In this document: positions 1 to 8,153 of the stretch, in pieces
How the letters are laid out: each line of letters opens with the position of its first letter
How positions within the stretch are numbered: position 1 is the first letter of the stretch
NCBI RefSeq assembly: GCF_029714205.1
Contig: NZ_CP121648.1
Span: 4,353,001-4,417,000 of the forward strand
Direction: 5' to 3'
Length of the DNA: 64,000 nucleotides
From: Methylobacterium sp. CB376
Lineage (GTDB): Bacteria; Pseudomonadota; Alphaproteobacteria; Rhizobiales; Beijerinckiaceae
Position numbers and translations under genes: made by a program
Notes under the pieces: model-generated
Told to the model about the DNA's origin: nothing
Seen by the model: the letters and a program-made list of their open reading frames with translations, nothing else
Database searches by the model: none

Positions 1-81
1 GACACCTATGGGCACCTTTTCAGCGACGACGAGGCTGACCAGAACGCGATGCGAACCATCGAGGAGCGTCTCCTCGGCTAA
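1..81 (+). CDS. Tyrosine recombinase (integrase), C-terminal end only
   Basis: The first 26 codons of the window are the end of a tyrosine-type site-specific recombinase; the rest lies to the left. The first residues read DTYGHLF, which matches the usual context of the catalytic tyrosine nucleophile in phage and island integrases, and the protein ends about 23 residues later. The gene runs toward the tRNA-Gln fragment 58 bases downstream. A different integrase faces it from the other side, so it probably belongs to a separate integrated element to the left. The family assignment rests on this short tail only. Confidence 0.75.
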   Translation, partial: DTYGHLFSDDEADQNAMRTIEERLLG

Positions 82-138
82 TTGCACAACACGGCTGCAA
101 CACCGCTGGAAAAACTCTTAATAATTCAAATAGGTTGG

Positions 139-187
139 TTGGACTCTGACTCCGTTAGTCGTGGTTCGAATCCACGTCCCCCAGCCA
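139..187 (+). other. attachment-site core: 3' fragment of tRNA-Gln(CUG)
   Basis: This stretch contains a tRNA anticodon arm with loop CTCTGAC (anticodon CTG), a variable region, a perfect T arm (CGTGG, TTCGAAT, CCACG) and the acceptor strand TCCCCCA-G-CCA. The 5' half of a tRNA (acceptor 5' strand and D arm) is missing upstream, so it is not a working tRNA gene. A 3' tRNA fragment of this size next to integrase genes is the classic crossover core left by integration into a tRNA 3' end. It lies between two integrases whose 3' ends both point at it. The matching intact tRNA-Gln would be outside the window. Confidence 0.8.
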
Positions 188-228
188 CTTGAATTCCCTA
201 CGCTTTCTCCATTCCTTGATAAGAGCAT

Positions 229-1278
229 TCAGGCACGGTCGGGTGTCCGGTCGGGAGAATTCATTCTCGTTTCGAGCTTGCGCACCGCGGCCAGGGCCAG
301 TGCCGGATCGCGGTTGAGGTAATGGGCATCGAGGATTGACCTGACGTCTCGCAGCGAGTGCCCGGTCAGCGTCGCGATCTCGGCCTCGGAGCAGCCCGCC
401 AGCGCCAGCCGGCTCACAGCAGTGCCGCGCAGGTCGTGGAAGGTGAGCCCCCGGATGCCGGCCGCGCGGCACGCCTTACCCCACGACGAGCGGAAGCCGT
501 CGCCGGTCCAGGGCCGGCCCTCCGAGTTCACCAGGATCACGGGGCTCACCCGAGGCGCCGCGTCGAGCGCGGCCCTGAGCGGGGCACCGACCGGGATGAC
601 GACGCGCGCGCCGGTCTTGCCCTGCTTCAGGCGGACCGTCTCCCCGTCGTAGGCGGACCAGGGCAGGCGCAGCAGGTCGCCCTGCCGCTGACCTGTCCAG
701 AGCGCCAGGATGAGCGGCAGGTGCAGGTGGGCGGGCGCCGAGGCGAGGAATCGCCGCTCGTCGTCATCGGTCCAGACCTTGTCCGTGCGACTGGCCCGGT
801 AGAGGCGTCCGCCGCGCTCACAGGGGTTCGCCAGGATCAGCCCGCGGTCGAGGGCCCACGACAGGATCCGGGCGAGCACGCTCCACGCGTAGTCGGCTTG
901 TCGGCGGGAGCGCACCGCGAGCCGGTCGCGCCAGGTCAGGAATTCGCCGCGCGTGCGCCGATCAGTCAGGGCACCGAGCGGGAAGTCGCCGAACTCCTGT
1001 TCGATGACCTTAATGTGCCTGACGTAGTCGGCCCGGGTCCGCGGCTCCTTCCCGAGGAAGGAATCGCTCGCCTGGAAGCCCTGGATGAGGGAGAGCAGGA
1101 CGCCCTGCTTCGTCTCCACCCTCCGCGCCACGGCGGTGTTGTAGGACGCCATGAACTCGGGCGTGCCGGGTTCGCCCTCCAGGCGCGGGCCGCCTTTCCA
1201 CGCGTACCAGTACGTGCGCCACGTGCCGTCCGCGAGTCGCTTGCGACGGGAGTTGATGCCCTTAAGCCGGACGCGCAT
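229..1278 (-). CDS. Tyrosine-type site-specific integrase
   Basis: A 349-residue integrase with an N-terminal SAM-like DNA-binding region (about residues 55-150) and a C-terminal catalytic domain. The visible catalytic residues are the Arg in TGQRQGDL, the His and Arg in FHDLR, the His in LTGHS and the Tyr in DAHYLNRD, so it looks active. The gene ends 42 bases from the tRNA-Gln fragment, the usual position for an integrase next to its attachment site. Its start overlaps the end of a small upstream gene by 17 bases, indicating translational coupling. No frameshift is seen. It is the likely recombinase of the element extending rightward into the window. Confidence 0.9.
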   Translation of the reverse strand: MRVRLKGINSRRKRLADGTWRTYWYAWKGGPRLEGEPGTPEFMASYNTAVARRVETKQGVLLSLIQGFQASDSFLGKEPRTRADYVRHIKVIEQEFGDFPLGALTDRRTRGEFLTWRDRLAVRSRRQADYAWSVLARILSWALDRGLILANPCERGGRLYRASRTDKVWTDDDERRFLASAPAHLHLPLILALWTGQRQGDLLRLPWSAYDGETVRLKQGKTGARVVIPVGAPLRAALDAAPRVSPVILVNSEGRPWTGDGFRSSWGKACRAAGIRGLTFHDLRGTAVSRLALAGCSEAEIATLTGHSLRDVRSILDAHYLNRDPALALAAVRKLETRMNSPDRTPDRA

Positions 1279-1456
1279 CGCGTTTGGCCCTCCACGCGTC
1301 GAATTCAGTGGCCGTCTCGGCCTTCGCTGGCTCGCCGGAGTGGATCACGATCGTGCCGTCCGCAATCTCGACGCGATCGACCTTGAGGCCTCCAGCCTGT
1401 GCGCCGGATACAGCCCGGGCGATCTGTGCCTTGGTGATGGTGCGGCGGCGCGGCAC
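1262..1456 (-). CDS. Small island protein upstream of the integrase
   Basis: A 64-residue protein with the pattern IADGTIVIHSGEP in its middle and a charged C-terminus. Short proteins of this kind commonly sit directly before integrases in alphaproteobacterial prophages and islands; their function is not established. It overlaps the integrase start, so the two are probably co-transcribed. It could be an excisionase-like accessory factor, but no clear helix-turn-helix is visible and this is only inferred from position. Confidence 0.65.
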   Translation of the reverse strand: MPRRRTITKAQIARAVSGAQAGGLKVDRVEIADGTIVIHSGEPAKAETATEFDAWRAKRDARPA

Positions 1457-1467
1457 GGTCAGCTCTC

Positions 1468-2046
1468 CTAACTGCCCCGGCGATTGCTGCGAAGATCAGC
1501 AAGTCTTTCATTCACGCGATTGTACAATATATTTAGATTGATTATCAGCCTTGTAGACTTGCTACTAAATGTTTCGCTGCCCTCGAAAAGTTGTGCATAC
1601 TGGTCGCCCGTCCTTACATTTACTAAATTGACTGCGGCGGAATTGACAACTCCCTCTTCCGGATCTTGGAAAGTTTCGTGACCAAATGTTACCAGAAACG
1701 TCTTTCCTTCTGGAAACAATTGCCCGGGCTCGAGATCGACCAAATCTTCTGGATTATGAGCTACAGAAACGAATAATGTGTAACGAACCGCTTCTGTAGC
1801 GACTATGCCCGCCTTATCTGGAGAGAATCCGAATTTAACGAGTTCATTCATTATAGCATAGCAATACATACTCCTTAACGTTATAATAGTTCTGCCTCCT
1901 TTTGATTTAGGTTTTTGGTCGAATTTACTAAGATAAACTGCCCCTCTCTGAATCCATGAGCGCAATGTGTTGAATTCCATTCCGACAACATCTGCCGCAT
2001 CGGATAGCAGCAATTGGGGAATATCCAAATACGATGTCGTGACCAT
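1468..2046 (-). CDS. AT-rich DNA-binding hypothetical protein (MerR-like N-terminus)
   Basis: A 192-residue protein. Residues 10-35 (LLLSDAADVVGMEFNTLRSW) look like a MerR/excisionase-type helix-turn-helix, followed by a basic wing with KSKGGR. The remainder is not recognised. The start at 2046 is preferred over the longer frame to 2103 because GAGAGG lies just upstream. Base composition is clearly more AT-rich than nearly every other gene in the window, which points to recent acquisition. It lies upstream of the integrase pair on the same strand and may be an element regulator; that role is inferred. Confidence 0.6.
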   Translation of the reverse strand: MVTTSYLDIPQLLLSDAADVVGMEFNTLRSWIQRGAVYLSKFDQKPKSKGGRTIITLRSMYCYAIMNELVKFGFSPDKAGIVATEAVRYTLFVSVAHNPEDLVDLEPGQLFPEGKTFLVTFGHETFQDPEEGVVNSAAVNLVNVRTGDQYAQLFEGSETFSSKSTRLIINLNILYNRVNERLADLRSNRRGS

Positions 2047-2305
2047 CGCGCCTCTCACAGATCGAACTATGCGCGAGATGCCTACCTGATGCAAGTGCGT
2101 CATTTCGGCTGCAAGCTCATCGAGTCGGCGCTTATGATGCCGCCGTGGGAATCATCAGCTCTCTCACCACAATAACCGCGAGCTGTTTGAAGGGCTCGTC
2201 GCGGTCCGGGCTGCCGGCGAGAGCGAAATCCTAAAGTAGGCGTGCCTTGGCGAGCATGTCCGCCGTCGGCCGGGACGGTTCCGCGATGGCGCGACTTATC
2301 GGGGC

Positions 2306-3046
2306 TTGTCCTGGGAGGAACTCCGCATCGTAGCGGCCGCTGGGCCAATCGTCCACAGAAGCAGCCTGCTCGACTCAGGGCGTTACTCAGCAGCCCAGGC
2401 GCAGGTATGGGCGAGGTCGGAGTGCTCCGTTGTAGCCTCGTTCGGCAGGGTAGGATCCACAGCGAGCGGGAGCGTGGCCGCACAGCACGGTGCGGCGCGC
2501 CTGCGTCGAGCCCCAGAACGCCGAAGATTCCGCCGAGCTTGCCGCCGCCGCTGGGCGGCCTCTGGGCGGCTCCCTCCGGCCCTGGCGGCCCGGTTCACGC
2601 CCGGCGAGGTCGCGGTCCTGGCCGTGGTAGCCGCCGAAGCCTGCCGGCGCGGCGACTGCCGCCTCGCTGTGGGCCACATCGCGGCGCTGGCGGGCGTCTG
2701 CGAGACCCTGGTGAGGAACGCCCTCCGGGAGGCCGCCCACCTCGGCCTGGTGACCGTCGAGGAGCGCGCGATCACGGGCTGGCGCAACGATACCAACGTG
2801 GTGCGCCTCGTGTCGGAGGAGTGGCGCTCCTGGCTGCGCCTCGCCACGGGCCGGCAGGCGCCCGCCCCGGCGCTCCGGTTGCCCCACGACCAGGGCGGCC
2901 GCAGACCCGCCACCTCGTATGCGGGGGGAGGGTGCAGATCCGTGCAGGGCACGCCTACTGAGAGGGATAAACCTGTGAATCCAGGGCAGCGGAGCCCGGG
3001 TCAGGCTGCCGGGGGGCAGGGTCGCAGGCCCGCCACCGCCACCTAG
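2306..3046 (+). CDS. HTH replication-initiator-like protein, N-terminus uncertain
   Basis: The convincing part spans about residues 90-180: RLPPALAARFTPGE, a helical stretch, then IAALAGVCETLVRNALREA (a winged-helix type DNA-recognition segment) and a tail with SEEWRSWLRL. This resembles HTH proteins frequent on Methylobacterium plasmids and islands. The first 80 residues of the open frame look non-coding (low similarity to the usual basic N-terminus), so the true start may lie downstream or the gene may be 5'-truncated. The tail after residue 185 is also of low complexity. Possibly a pseudogene of a mobile-element protein. Confidence 0.5.
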   Translation: MSWEELRIVAAAGPIVHRSSLLDSGRYSAAQAQVWARSECSVVASFGRVGSTASGSVAAQHGAARLRRAPERRRFRRACRRRWAASGRLPPALAARFTPGEVAVLAVVAAEACRRGDCRLAVGHIAALAGVCETLVRNALREAAHLGLVTVEERAITGWRNDTNVVRLVSEEWRSWLRLATGRQAPAPALRLPHDQGGRRPATSYAGGGCRSVQGTPTERDKPVNPGQRSPGQAAGGQGRRPATAT

Positions 3047-3143
3047 AGGTGCGGGCCAGGATTCGCGGAAGCGGGGCGCGGCAGGGCCGGGAGCTCATGC
3101 GTGGTCGTCATGCGATGGATCGCGAGCGTCCGCTCGGCCGAAC

Positions 3144-3362
3144 ATGGACACCCGGCTTCATCACGGCTCAGAACCGGCACCAGACCATTTGGCGCAAGAG
3201 GATCCGATGCAGGAGGTCAGCCGAGACGACGATCCCGAGGAGACGAGCGCGGTCGTGGGGCCGTCGAAGCCCCGGCTCCTGCGGGTGCTCGGCCCCGGCC
3301 TCACCACGGGCGCCTCGGACGACGACCCGAGCGGCATAGCCACCGAGGGTCAAGGCGTTTGA
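3144..3362 (+). pseudogene. NRAMP divalent-metal transporter, N-terminal fragment
   Basis: The 72-residue frame ends RLLRVLGPGLTTGASDDDPS-GIAT, which is the conserved beginning of NRAMP-family Mn/Fe transporters (about 400 residues or more when complete). After GIAT the similarity stops abruptly and the frame ends nine bases later in unrelated sequence, so all but the first of the membrane segments is gone. The break point abuts a fragment of a different gene (sdhB-like), which indicates a deletion or recombination junction at about 3343-3350. Confidence 0.75.
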
Positions 3363-3460
3363 GGTCCACCGTTATGAACCGGGTTCCGGCGAGAACCCCC
3401 GAATGGACACCCTCGAGGTCGGCCTTGAAAATTGCGCCCGATGGTCCTTGCGAGCGCGCA
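3349..3460 (+). pseudogene. Succinate dehydrogenase iron-sulfur subunit, N-terminal remnant
   Basis: In the frame starting at 3349 the translation reads VKAFEVHRYEPGSGENPRMD and then TLEVGLENC. This is the start of SdhB-type iron-sulfur subunits, where RYDPDSGENPR is a hallmark. Right after the Cys, a shift of one base gives GPMVLAS (compare CGPMVLDA in the family), so a single-base deletion lies near 3432-3436. Similarity ends by about 3460. There is no start codon and none of the 2Fe-2S cysteine motif remains. It is a dead fragment fused to the NRAMP fragment. Confidence 0.6.
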
Positions 3461-3474
3461 TGTAGGGGGCAGGG

Positions 3475-3966
3475 TTGCCGGACATGGATGAGGCAGCGAT
3501 TGCGCGGGCCATTCACGTCACTGCGGTGGTCGTCTGGATTGGAGGCGTGGCCATGGCCACCACAGTCGTTCTGCACCTGGTGCGGCGCAAAGGGGCGCCA
3601 GTGGAGAAGCGGCTCGCATTGTTGGAGGCGGTGGAGGGCCGGTTCGTCTGGCAAGCCAGAATTGCGACCGTGCTGGTCGCGCTCAGCGGCTTCTACATGA
3701 TACAGTGATATAACCTCTGGAGCCGCTTCGCCTCGCCCGAGTTCTGGTGGATGCACGCGATGCTGACCACTTGGCCGATCTTTACGCTCCTGCTCTTCGT
3801 GATCGAGCCCTTCCTGATGCATGGCTGGGTCCGCAACCGGGCGCTGTCTGGAGACGAGTCCGCGTTGTCCCAGCTGCACGGAGTTCACTGGGTCTTGCTG
3901 ATGCTCGGTCTCGTCACCGTACTCGCCGCAGTGGCCGGAACCCACGGCGTGGCGTTGCTGCCCTGA
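3475..3966 (+). pseudogene. CopD/DUF2269-like membrane protein with one in-frame stop
   Basis: Reading one frame from 3475 gives a four-helix membrane protein of about 163 residues. Helices fall around AIHVTAVVVWIGGVAMATTV, IATVLVALSGFYMI, AMLTTWPIFTLLLFVIEPFL and VLLMLGLVTVLAAVAG. The frame is interrupted once, by TGA at 3706-3708, in the context FYMIQ-stop-YNLW. A C-to-T change from CGA (Arg) explains it; related proteins have Arg there. No other damage is seen, so the inactivation looks recent, or the codon is read through. Histidine near the N-terminus (IHVTAVVVWIGG) is typical of CopD-like haem/copper membrane proteins. Confidence 0.7.
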
Positions 3967-4044
3967 ACGGTCCGCTATGCGGCCCAGCGCTCCGAACTCG
4001 CCAAGAGCATTGGCCTCGGTCAGCAGCGCCGTAAGCGCAAGTGA
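3967..4044 (+). pseudogene. MucR/Ros-type regulator, C-terminal remnant
   Basis: The frame reads RYAAQRSELAKSIGLGQQ followed by RRKRK and a stop. This closely resembles the end of MucR/Ros zinc-finger regulators of alphaproteobacteria (APNYAxxRSxLAKxxGLG). The zinc-finger core upstream is absent, and the fragment follows directly on the stop codon of the CopD-like pseudogene. It is a relic with no start. Confidence 0.5.
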
Positions 4045-4159
4045 CTGCTGGCTCGACATGAACCGAATATCTAGGGTGCCGGCCAAGCAGCAGGTGGTAA
4101 GTTCCTGTCCTGCCGTGAATGCCACTGCAAGCTGGTAGCGGTGGCGAGGGAGAAGCCGA

Positions 4160-4759
4160 ATGTCAGATCTTGCAACCCTGCGCGGCCTCTCCGGTCTTAG
4201 TCCGGAGCCCGCATCGCTCAAGCGGTCGGCGCTCCTGCTGATCGACTTGCAGGAGACCTACCGCAACGGGGTGATGCGCCTTGAGGGGGCTGAGCCTGCG
4301 ATCCGCGAGGCTGCAGCCCTGCTGGCGCGGGCGCGCGACACCGGCATTCCCGTCTTCCATGTCCGCCACGATGCCGGGCCTGGCTCGCCCTACGATGTTT
4401 CGGCACCGATCGGTCAGATCAGCCCGGAGGTGGCGCCGCAGGGTGATGAGGCGGTGATCACCAAGACCTACCCGAGCTCCTTCGTCGGCACGGATCTGGA
4501 GAAGCGGCTGCGCGCGGCGAATGTTCAGGACGTGATCGTAGCGGGGTTCATGACGCATATGTGCGTGAACTCCACCGTGCGGAGCGCCTTCAGCCTCGGG
4601 TTTCGTCCGACGGTGGTGGCCTCTGCGACGGCAACCCGCGACCTGCCTGCGCCAGACGGCAGCGTGGTGCCCGCGTCCCAGCTGCAAGTCGCAAGTCTCG
4701 CTGCTCTCGCCGACCTCTTCGCCGTGGTCGCGCCGAAGCAAACTGATATCCCGGACTGA
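4160..4759 (+). CDS. Isochorismatase-family cysteine hydrolase
   Basis: A 199-residue cytosolic hydrolase with the whole isochorismatase-like fold. The catalytic triad is visible: Asp in LLLIDLQ (about residue 31), Lys in ITKTYPSSF and the nucleophilic Cys in FMTHMCVNST. The family splits C-N bonds in amides such as nicotinamide, ureido acids or carbamoyl groups, or the vinyl ether of isochorismate; the substrate here cannot be told from sequence. GAGGGAGAAG precedes the ATG. The gene is flanked by pseudogenes on the left and followed by a strong terminator, so it is a single-gene unit in a decayed region. Confidence 0.85.
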   Translation: MSDLATLRGLSGLSPEPASLKRSALLLIDLQETYRNGVMRLEGAEPAIREAAALLARARDTGIPVFHVRHDAGPGSPYDVSAPIGQISPEVAPQGDEAVITKTYPSSFVGTDLEKRLRAANVQDVIVAGFMTHMCVNSTVRSAFSLGFRPTVVASATATRDLPAPDGSVVPASQLQVASLAALADLFAVVAPKQTDIPD

Positions 4760-4810
4760 GTTTCGCGCCGAGTTTATCCTGCACGGCACATGGACAGGAT
4801 GTTTGTTATT

Positions 4811-4833
4811 GGGCGGCCAAAAGGCCGCCCTTT
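4811..4833 (+). terminator. Rho-independent terminator after the cysteine hydrolase
   Basis: A perfect 8-bp stem GGGCGGCC / GGCCGCCC with an AAAA loop is followed by TTTCT. It lies 51 bases after the hydrolase stop codon. The AAAA loop and flanking A/T on both sides would let it work in either direction. Confidence 0.85.
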
Positions 4834-4979
4834 CTGATTATCTCACAATTCAAGACCGAAATACGTGCCCGCTAGTATGGCGAGAGAACGACGATTTTTC
4901 AGCCACTTACATCTGTCAGGCTCGCGTGTTAGAAAATCAAAGTCGGACGGCAGCGGCTTCCCGCACGCCTGTCACACCG

Positions 4980-5106
4980 GTGAAGGATGCTTTCGGCAGT
5001 GCGGTCAGCAACGCCAAGCTCCCGGCCGCAGGCAAGATGGAGAAAGCCGAGGGCCGTGCCCAAAGATGCCTACGGCGGGGTGAAGGACACCCTGCGCGGC
5101 CGCTGA
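4980..5106 (+). pseudogene. CsbD-family stress protein, frameshifted fragment
   Basis: The translation VKDAFGSAVSNAKLPAAGKM followed by EKAEGRAQ matches the CsbD family (small general-stress proteins, about 60-70 residues). One or two bases are missing near 5060, after which a different frame continues KDAYGGVKDTLRGR and a stop, the standard CsbD ending. The usual N-terminal start (MNKDQIKG-like) is not found upstream. It is a broken gene. Confidence 0.65.
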
Positions 5107-5263
5107 GCCTCAACGCACCGGTGGAGGCCTCTCGGCACCCACTGCGCGCAGCCCGCCGAGACGTCCGAGCGGGGAGCGAAGCCCGAACTGCCGGGTTATC
5201 ACCTCGCAGAAATCGGCATCGTGGTCGCGCCTCATCGCGCAGCCGTTCTGCGGGGAGAGGCAT

Positions 5264-6436
5264 ATGGCTATCGACGTTCGTTCTGACCTTCGCCGGCCGA
5301 CCACGCTGGCCTTGGCCGCGCTGAGTGTGCTGCTCCTGGTCATTCTGCTCGTCTCGAGCATCTCGCACTCTCGGCAGCGGCAAGCCCAGGAGCAGCAGAT
5401 TGGAAATCTGAATAGCCAGCTTGCAGCGGTACAATCAGAGCTGCAACAGCAGACGCGGGCTGCGGGAACGCTCAAAGAGTTGCAAGCAAAAATTGCAGCG
5501 ACAGAACAGCAAAACACGCAGACCGCGCAAGCTGCACAGCAAGCACAAGCGCAGCTCCGCGAATTGGAGCAGAGCAGGCAGGTCGCCGAGCAGAAGGCCA
5601 GGGATGCCCTGCAAGCCGCTCAAGCACCAACGCAGCGCCTTGCAGAGCTGCAGTCCGATGTCCAGAAGGCCGGCCAGCAGGTGGCGACTCTACGCGAGGC
5701 GGCCATCTCGGCAGAGCAAACAGCGGCGGCCCGCACCCAGGAACTCTCGGACGTCGGACGGCGGGTAGAAGAGGCGCGCAAGCAGGAAGCGAAGCTGCGA
5801 ACCGACTTGGCCGCTCTGGCGCAGGAAGCGACCGCGAAAACTGCCGAGTTGGCTGACGCCGAACAACGACAGCAGCAGGCCCGTGAGGGCTTGGCGGCGG
5901 CGCAGAAGGAACTGCTGCAAGTCCGAGCCGATCGGGAGCGCGTCGCCCAGCAGCGAGGTGAGTTGGATCAGACCATCACCAGCCTCACTCAAGCTCGCGA
6001 TAAGACATCGGCCGACAAGAGTCAGATCGAGCAACAGCTCCAGCAGACCCGAGACTCGCTGATGTCCGCACAGAAGGACGTGGCCGCTGCGCAGGCTGAG
6101 CGTGACCGGCTGACGGGCGAGCGTGGACAGGTTGAGCAGGCCATCAAGGCTCTGACCGGCAATCGAGAGAAGCTCACCAGCGACCTCGAGTCCGTTCAGA
6201 AGCGGTATGCGGAGGCCCAGGCACAGCTTGCGACGCTGACGGAGAACCTCGCGGCGAAGAACAAGGAGGTTGCCGACCTGGAGGGTCGTCTTCGCACGAC
6301 CCGGCAGGAACTCGCCGAGGCACAGGGCAAGCTGGCCGACGCCCGCCAGCAGTTATCCGGTCAGCCCGCTGCGGACGGCTCCGCGCCCGCCGCGACAGGA
6401 AGCACATCACCTGAAGGTGAGACGAAGCCGCAGTAG
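5264..6436 (+). CDS. Membrane-anchored coiled-coil protein
   Basis: A 390-residue protein with a single N-terminal membrane helix (about residues 14-33, LALAALSVLLLVILLVSSIS). A long, almost unbroken heptad-rich coiled coil follows, from about 38 to 365 and rich in Gln, Ala, Glu and Arg. A short Pro/Ala/Gly tail ends the protein. GGGGAGAGG precedes the ATG. The topology would place the coiled coil outside the cytoplasmic membrane, in the periplasm. No enzymatic domain is seen. Similar proteins in the group are mostly annotated as hypothetical or SMC-like by composition alone. The last 90 bases before the IS6 element downstream hold no gene. Confidence 0.75.
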   Translation: MAIDVRSDLRRPTTLALAALSVLLLVILLVSSISHSRQRQAQEQQIGNLNSQLAAVQSELQQQTRAAGTLKELQAKIAATEQQNTQTAQAAQQAQAQLRELEQSRQVAEQKARDALQAAQAPTQRLAELQSDVQKAGQQVATLREAAISAEQTAAARTQELSDVGRRVEEARKQEAKLRTDLAALAQEATAKTAELADAEQRQQQAREGLAAAQKELLQVRADRERVAQQRGELDQTITSLTQARDKTSADKSQIEQQLQQTRDSLMSAQKDVAAAQAERDRLTGERGQVEQAIKALTGNREKLTSDLESVQKRYAEAQAQLATLTENLAAKNKEVADLEGRLRTTRQELAEAQGKLADARQQLSGQPAADGSAPAATGSTSPEGETKPQ

Positions 6437-7277
6437 AGAGGCTGGCCCGCAACAGCCTTTCCCTTGCCCCGGAGGTGTAACCGAGATCCAAGAGTTCCCG
6501 ACGGTGTGCGAGGCGATCCGCACGGCGGGCCTGTCGCAAATGCGAACGGGCCCCGTTCACGGCCCATTAGCTATACCCACCCAGCTTGCCGCCTCCGCCT
6601 CGGAGCCGGCCCATGATCCTGAATGCCCTCGCCCTCAAGCTGAAGCGCCCAGCCGGCGGAGATTTCCGGGGCCGGCACTTCGAGGCCACCCTGATCGTGC
6701 AGGCCGTGTCCTGGTACTTGCGCTACGCCCTGAGCTACCGCGACATCGAGGAGATGCTCCTGGAGCGCGGGATGGTGGTCGATCACTCCACCATCAACCG
6801 CTGGGTGCTGTCCTACGCGCCGACCATCGAGAGCCGCCTGCGCCGGTTCCGCAAACCGCACTGCGGCTCCGTGCGCGTGGATGAAACGTACATCAAGGTA
6901 CGCGGCCAATGGCGCTACCTGTACCGGGCCATCGACAAGCATGGCGAGGCGGTCGACTTCCGGCTCACCGCCAACCGCGATCTGGATGCGGCCAAGCGGT
7001 TCTTCCGCAAGATGCTGCAGGATCAGCCGCTTCTCGCGCCCGACCGCATCGGCACCGATGGCGCCGGCCCGTACCCGTCGGCGATTGCTGAGAGCCGCAA
7101 GGAGGGCCTGCTGCCGCGCACGCCCACGCACCACGTCACCAAGCGCCTGCAGCAAGGGATCAAGAGCGACCACTTCCGGGTCAAGCGGGCGATGCCGCGG
7201 GTGGGCGGGTGTCAACGGGCTTCGAACCTTCCGCAATTTCGGGCGCGCAATTTTCCTCAGATCGGCGGGCTCGGCGG

Positions 7278-8153
7278 TCAGGCGATGCCGAGGTGAGCAC
7301 CTCCATTCTTGGGCGGGCGTCCGCGCCGACGCGGAGGCGGGGCGAGCGGCGGAGCCTGCAGGGCTGCCTTCGAGCGGATGTGCTCGGGCATGAGCGCGGT
7401 GTGCTGGCGCAGCCGGTAGCTTGAGCCCTCGATCTGCACCACCACGGCGTGGTGAAGCAACCGGTCCAGCAGCGCGGTCGCCACCACCGGATCGCCGAAC
7501 ACCTCCCCCCACTCTGCAAAGCCGCGGTTCGAGGTCAGGACCATCGCGCCCCGCTCGTAGCGCGCGTTGACGAGCTGGAAGAACAGGTTGCCCCCGCCCG
7601 GCACCACCGGCAGGTAGCCGATCTCGTCCACGATCAGCAGCGCCGGCCGGCAGAAGTAGCGGATCTTCTCGCGCAACGTTCCTTCCCGCTCGGCCCGCGC
7701 CAGCGTTCCCACAAGGTCGGCCAGGGTGGTGAAGTACACGCTGCGGCCCGCCTTCACCGCCTCGACCCCGAGGGCCACCGCCAAGTGGCTCTTGCCGGTG
7801 CCGGGCGGGCCGAGGAAGTGCAGCACCTCGCAGCGGTCCACGAAGCCCAGCTCGGCCAGGGCCAGGATGCGGGTGCGGTCGAGCGAGGGCTGGAAGGCGA
7901 AGTCGAAGCCCGACAGCGTCTTGACCGTCGAGAGCCGCGCCATCACCAGCGCGGTCTTCACCCGCCGGCTCTCGCGTAGGCTCAGCTCCTCGCTCAGCAG
8001 GGCATCGACCGCCTCCAGCGCGCTGAGTTCGCCGCGCTCCAGCCGCCGCACGGTGGTGTCGACGATCTCCAGGGCGCGCGGCATCTTCAGCCCTACCAGC
8101 GTGGCCTTGATCCGCTCGACCAGTGGGGGGATCAGCTCGCCAGTTCCGCTCAT
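7278..8153 (-). CDS. istB: IS21-family helper ATPase IstB
   Basis: A 291-residue AAA+ ATPase related to DnaC. Walker A is GPPGTGKS, Walker B is LLIVDEIGYLP, and LTSNRGFAEW is the sensor-I region. IstB binds ATP and target DNA and activates the IstA transposase. The basic C-terminal tail (PPPRRRGRPPKN) is typical of several IS21 members. Its ATG overlaps the end of istA by four bases (ATGA), the standard coupled arrangement. It appears intact. Confidence 0.93.
   Translation of the reverse strand: MSGTGELIPPLVERIKATLVGLKMPRALEIVDTTVRRLERGELSALEAVDALLSEELSLRESRRVKTALVMARLSTVKTLSGFDFAFQPSLDRTRILALAELGFVDRCEVLHFLGPPGTGKSHLAVALGVEAVKAGRSVYFTTLADLVGTLARAEREGTLREKIRYFCRPALLIVDEIGYLPVVPGGGNLFFQLVNARYERGAMVLTSNRGFAEWGEVFGDPVVATALLDRLLHHAVVVQIEGSSYRLRQHTALMPEHIRSKAALQAPPLAPPPRRRGRPPKNGGAHLGIA

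Noticed and set aside
139..187. A functional tRNA-Gln gene
   Set aside because: The acceptor 5' strand and D arm are absent upstream, so only the 3' half is present.
2242..2961. Alternative plus-strand frame overlapping the HTH protein at 2306
   Set aside because: It has a proline-, glycine- and arginine-rich composition and no domain; the other frame contains the recognisable helix-turn-helix.
3301..4221. Minus-strand open frame of 306 codons across the pseudogene cluster
   Set aside because: The plus strand carries identifiable fragments of four known families; the minus translation shows none.
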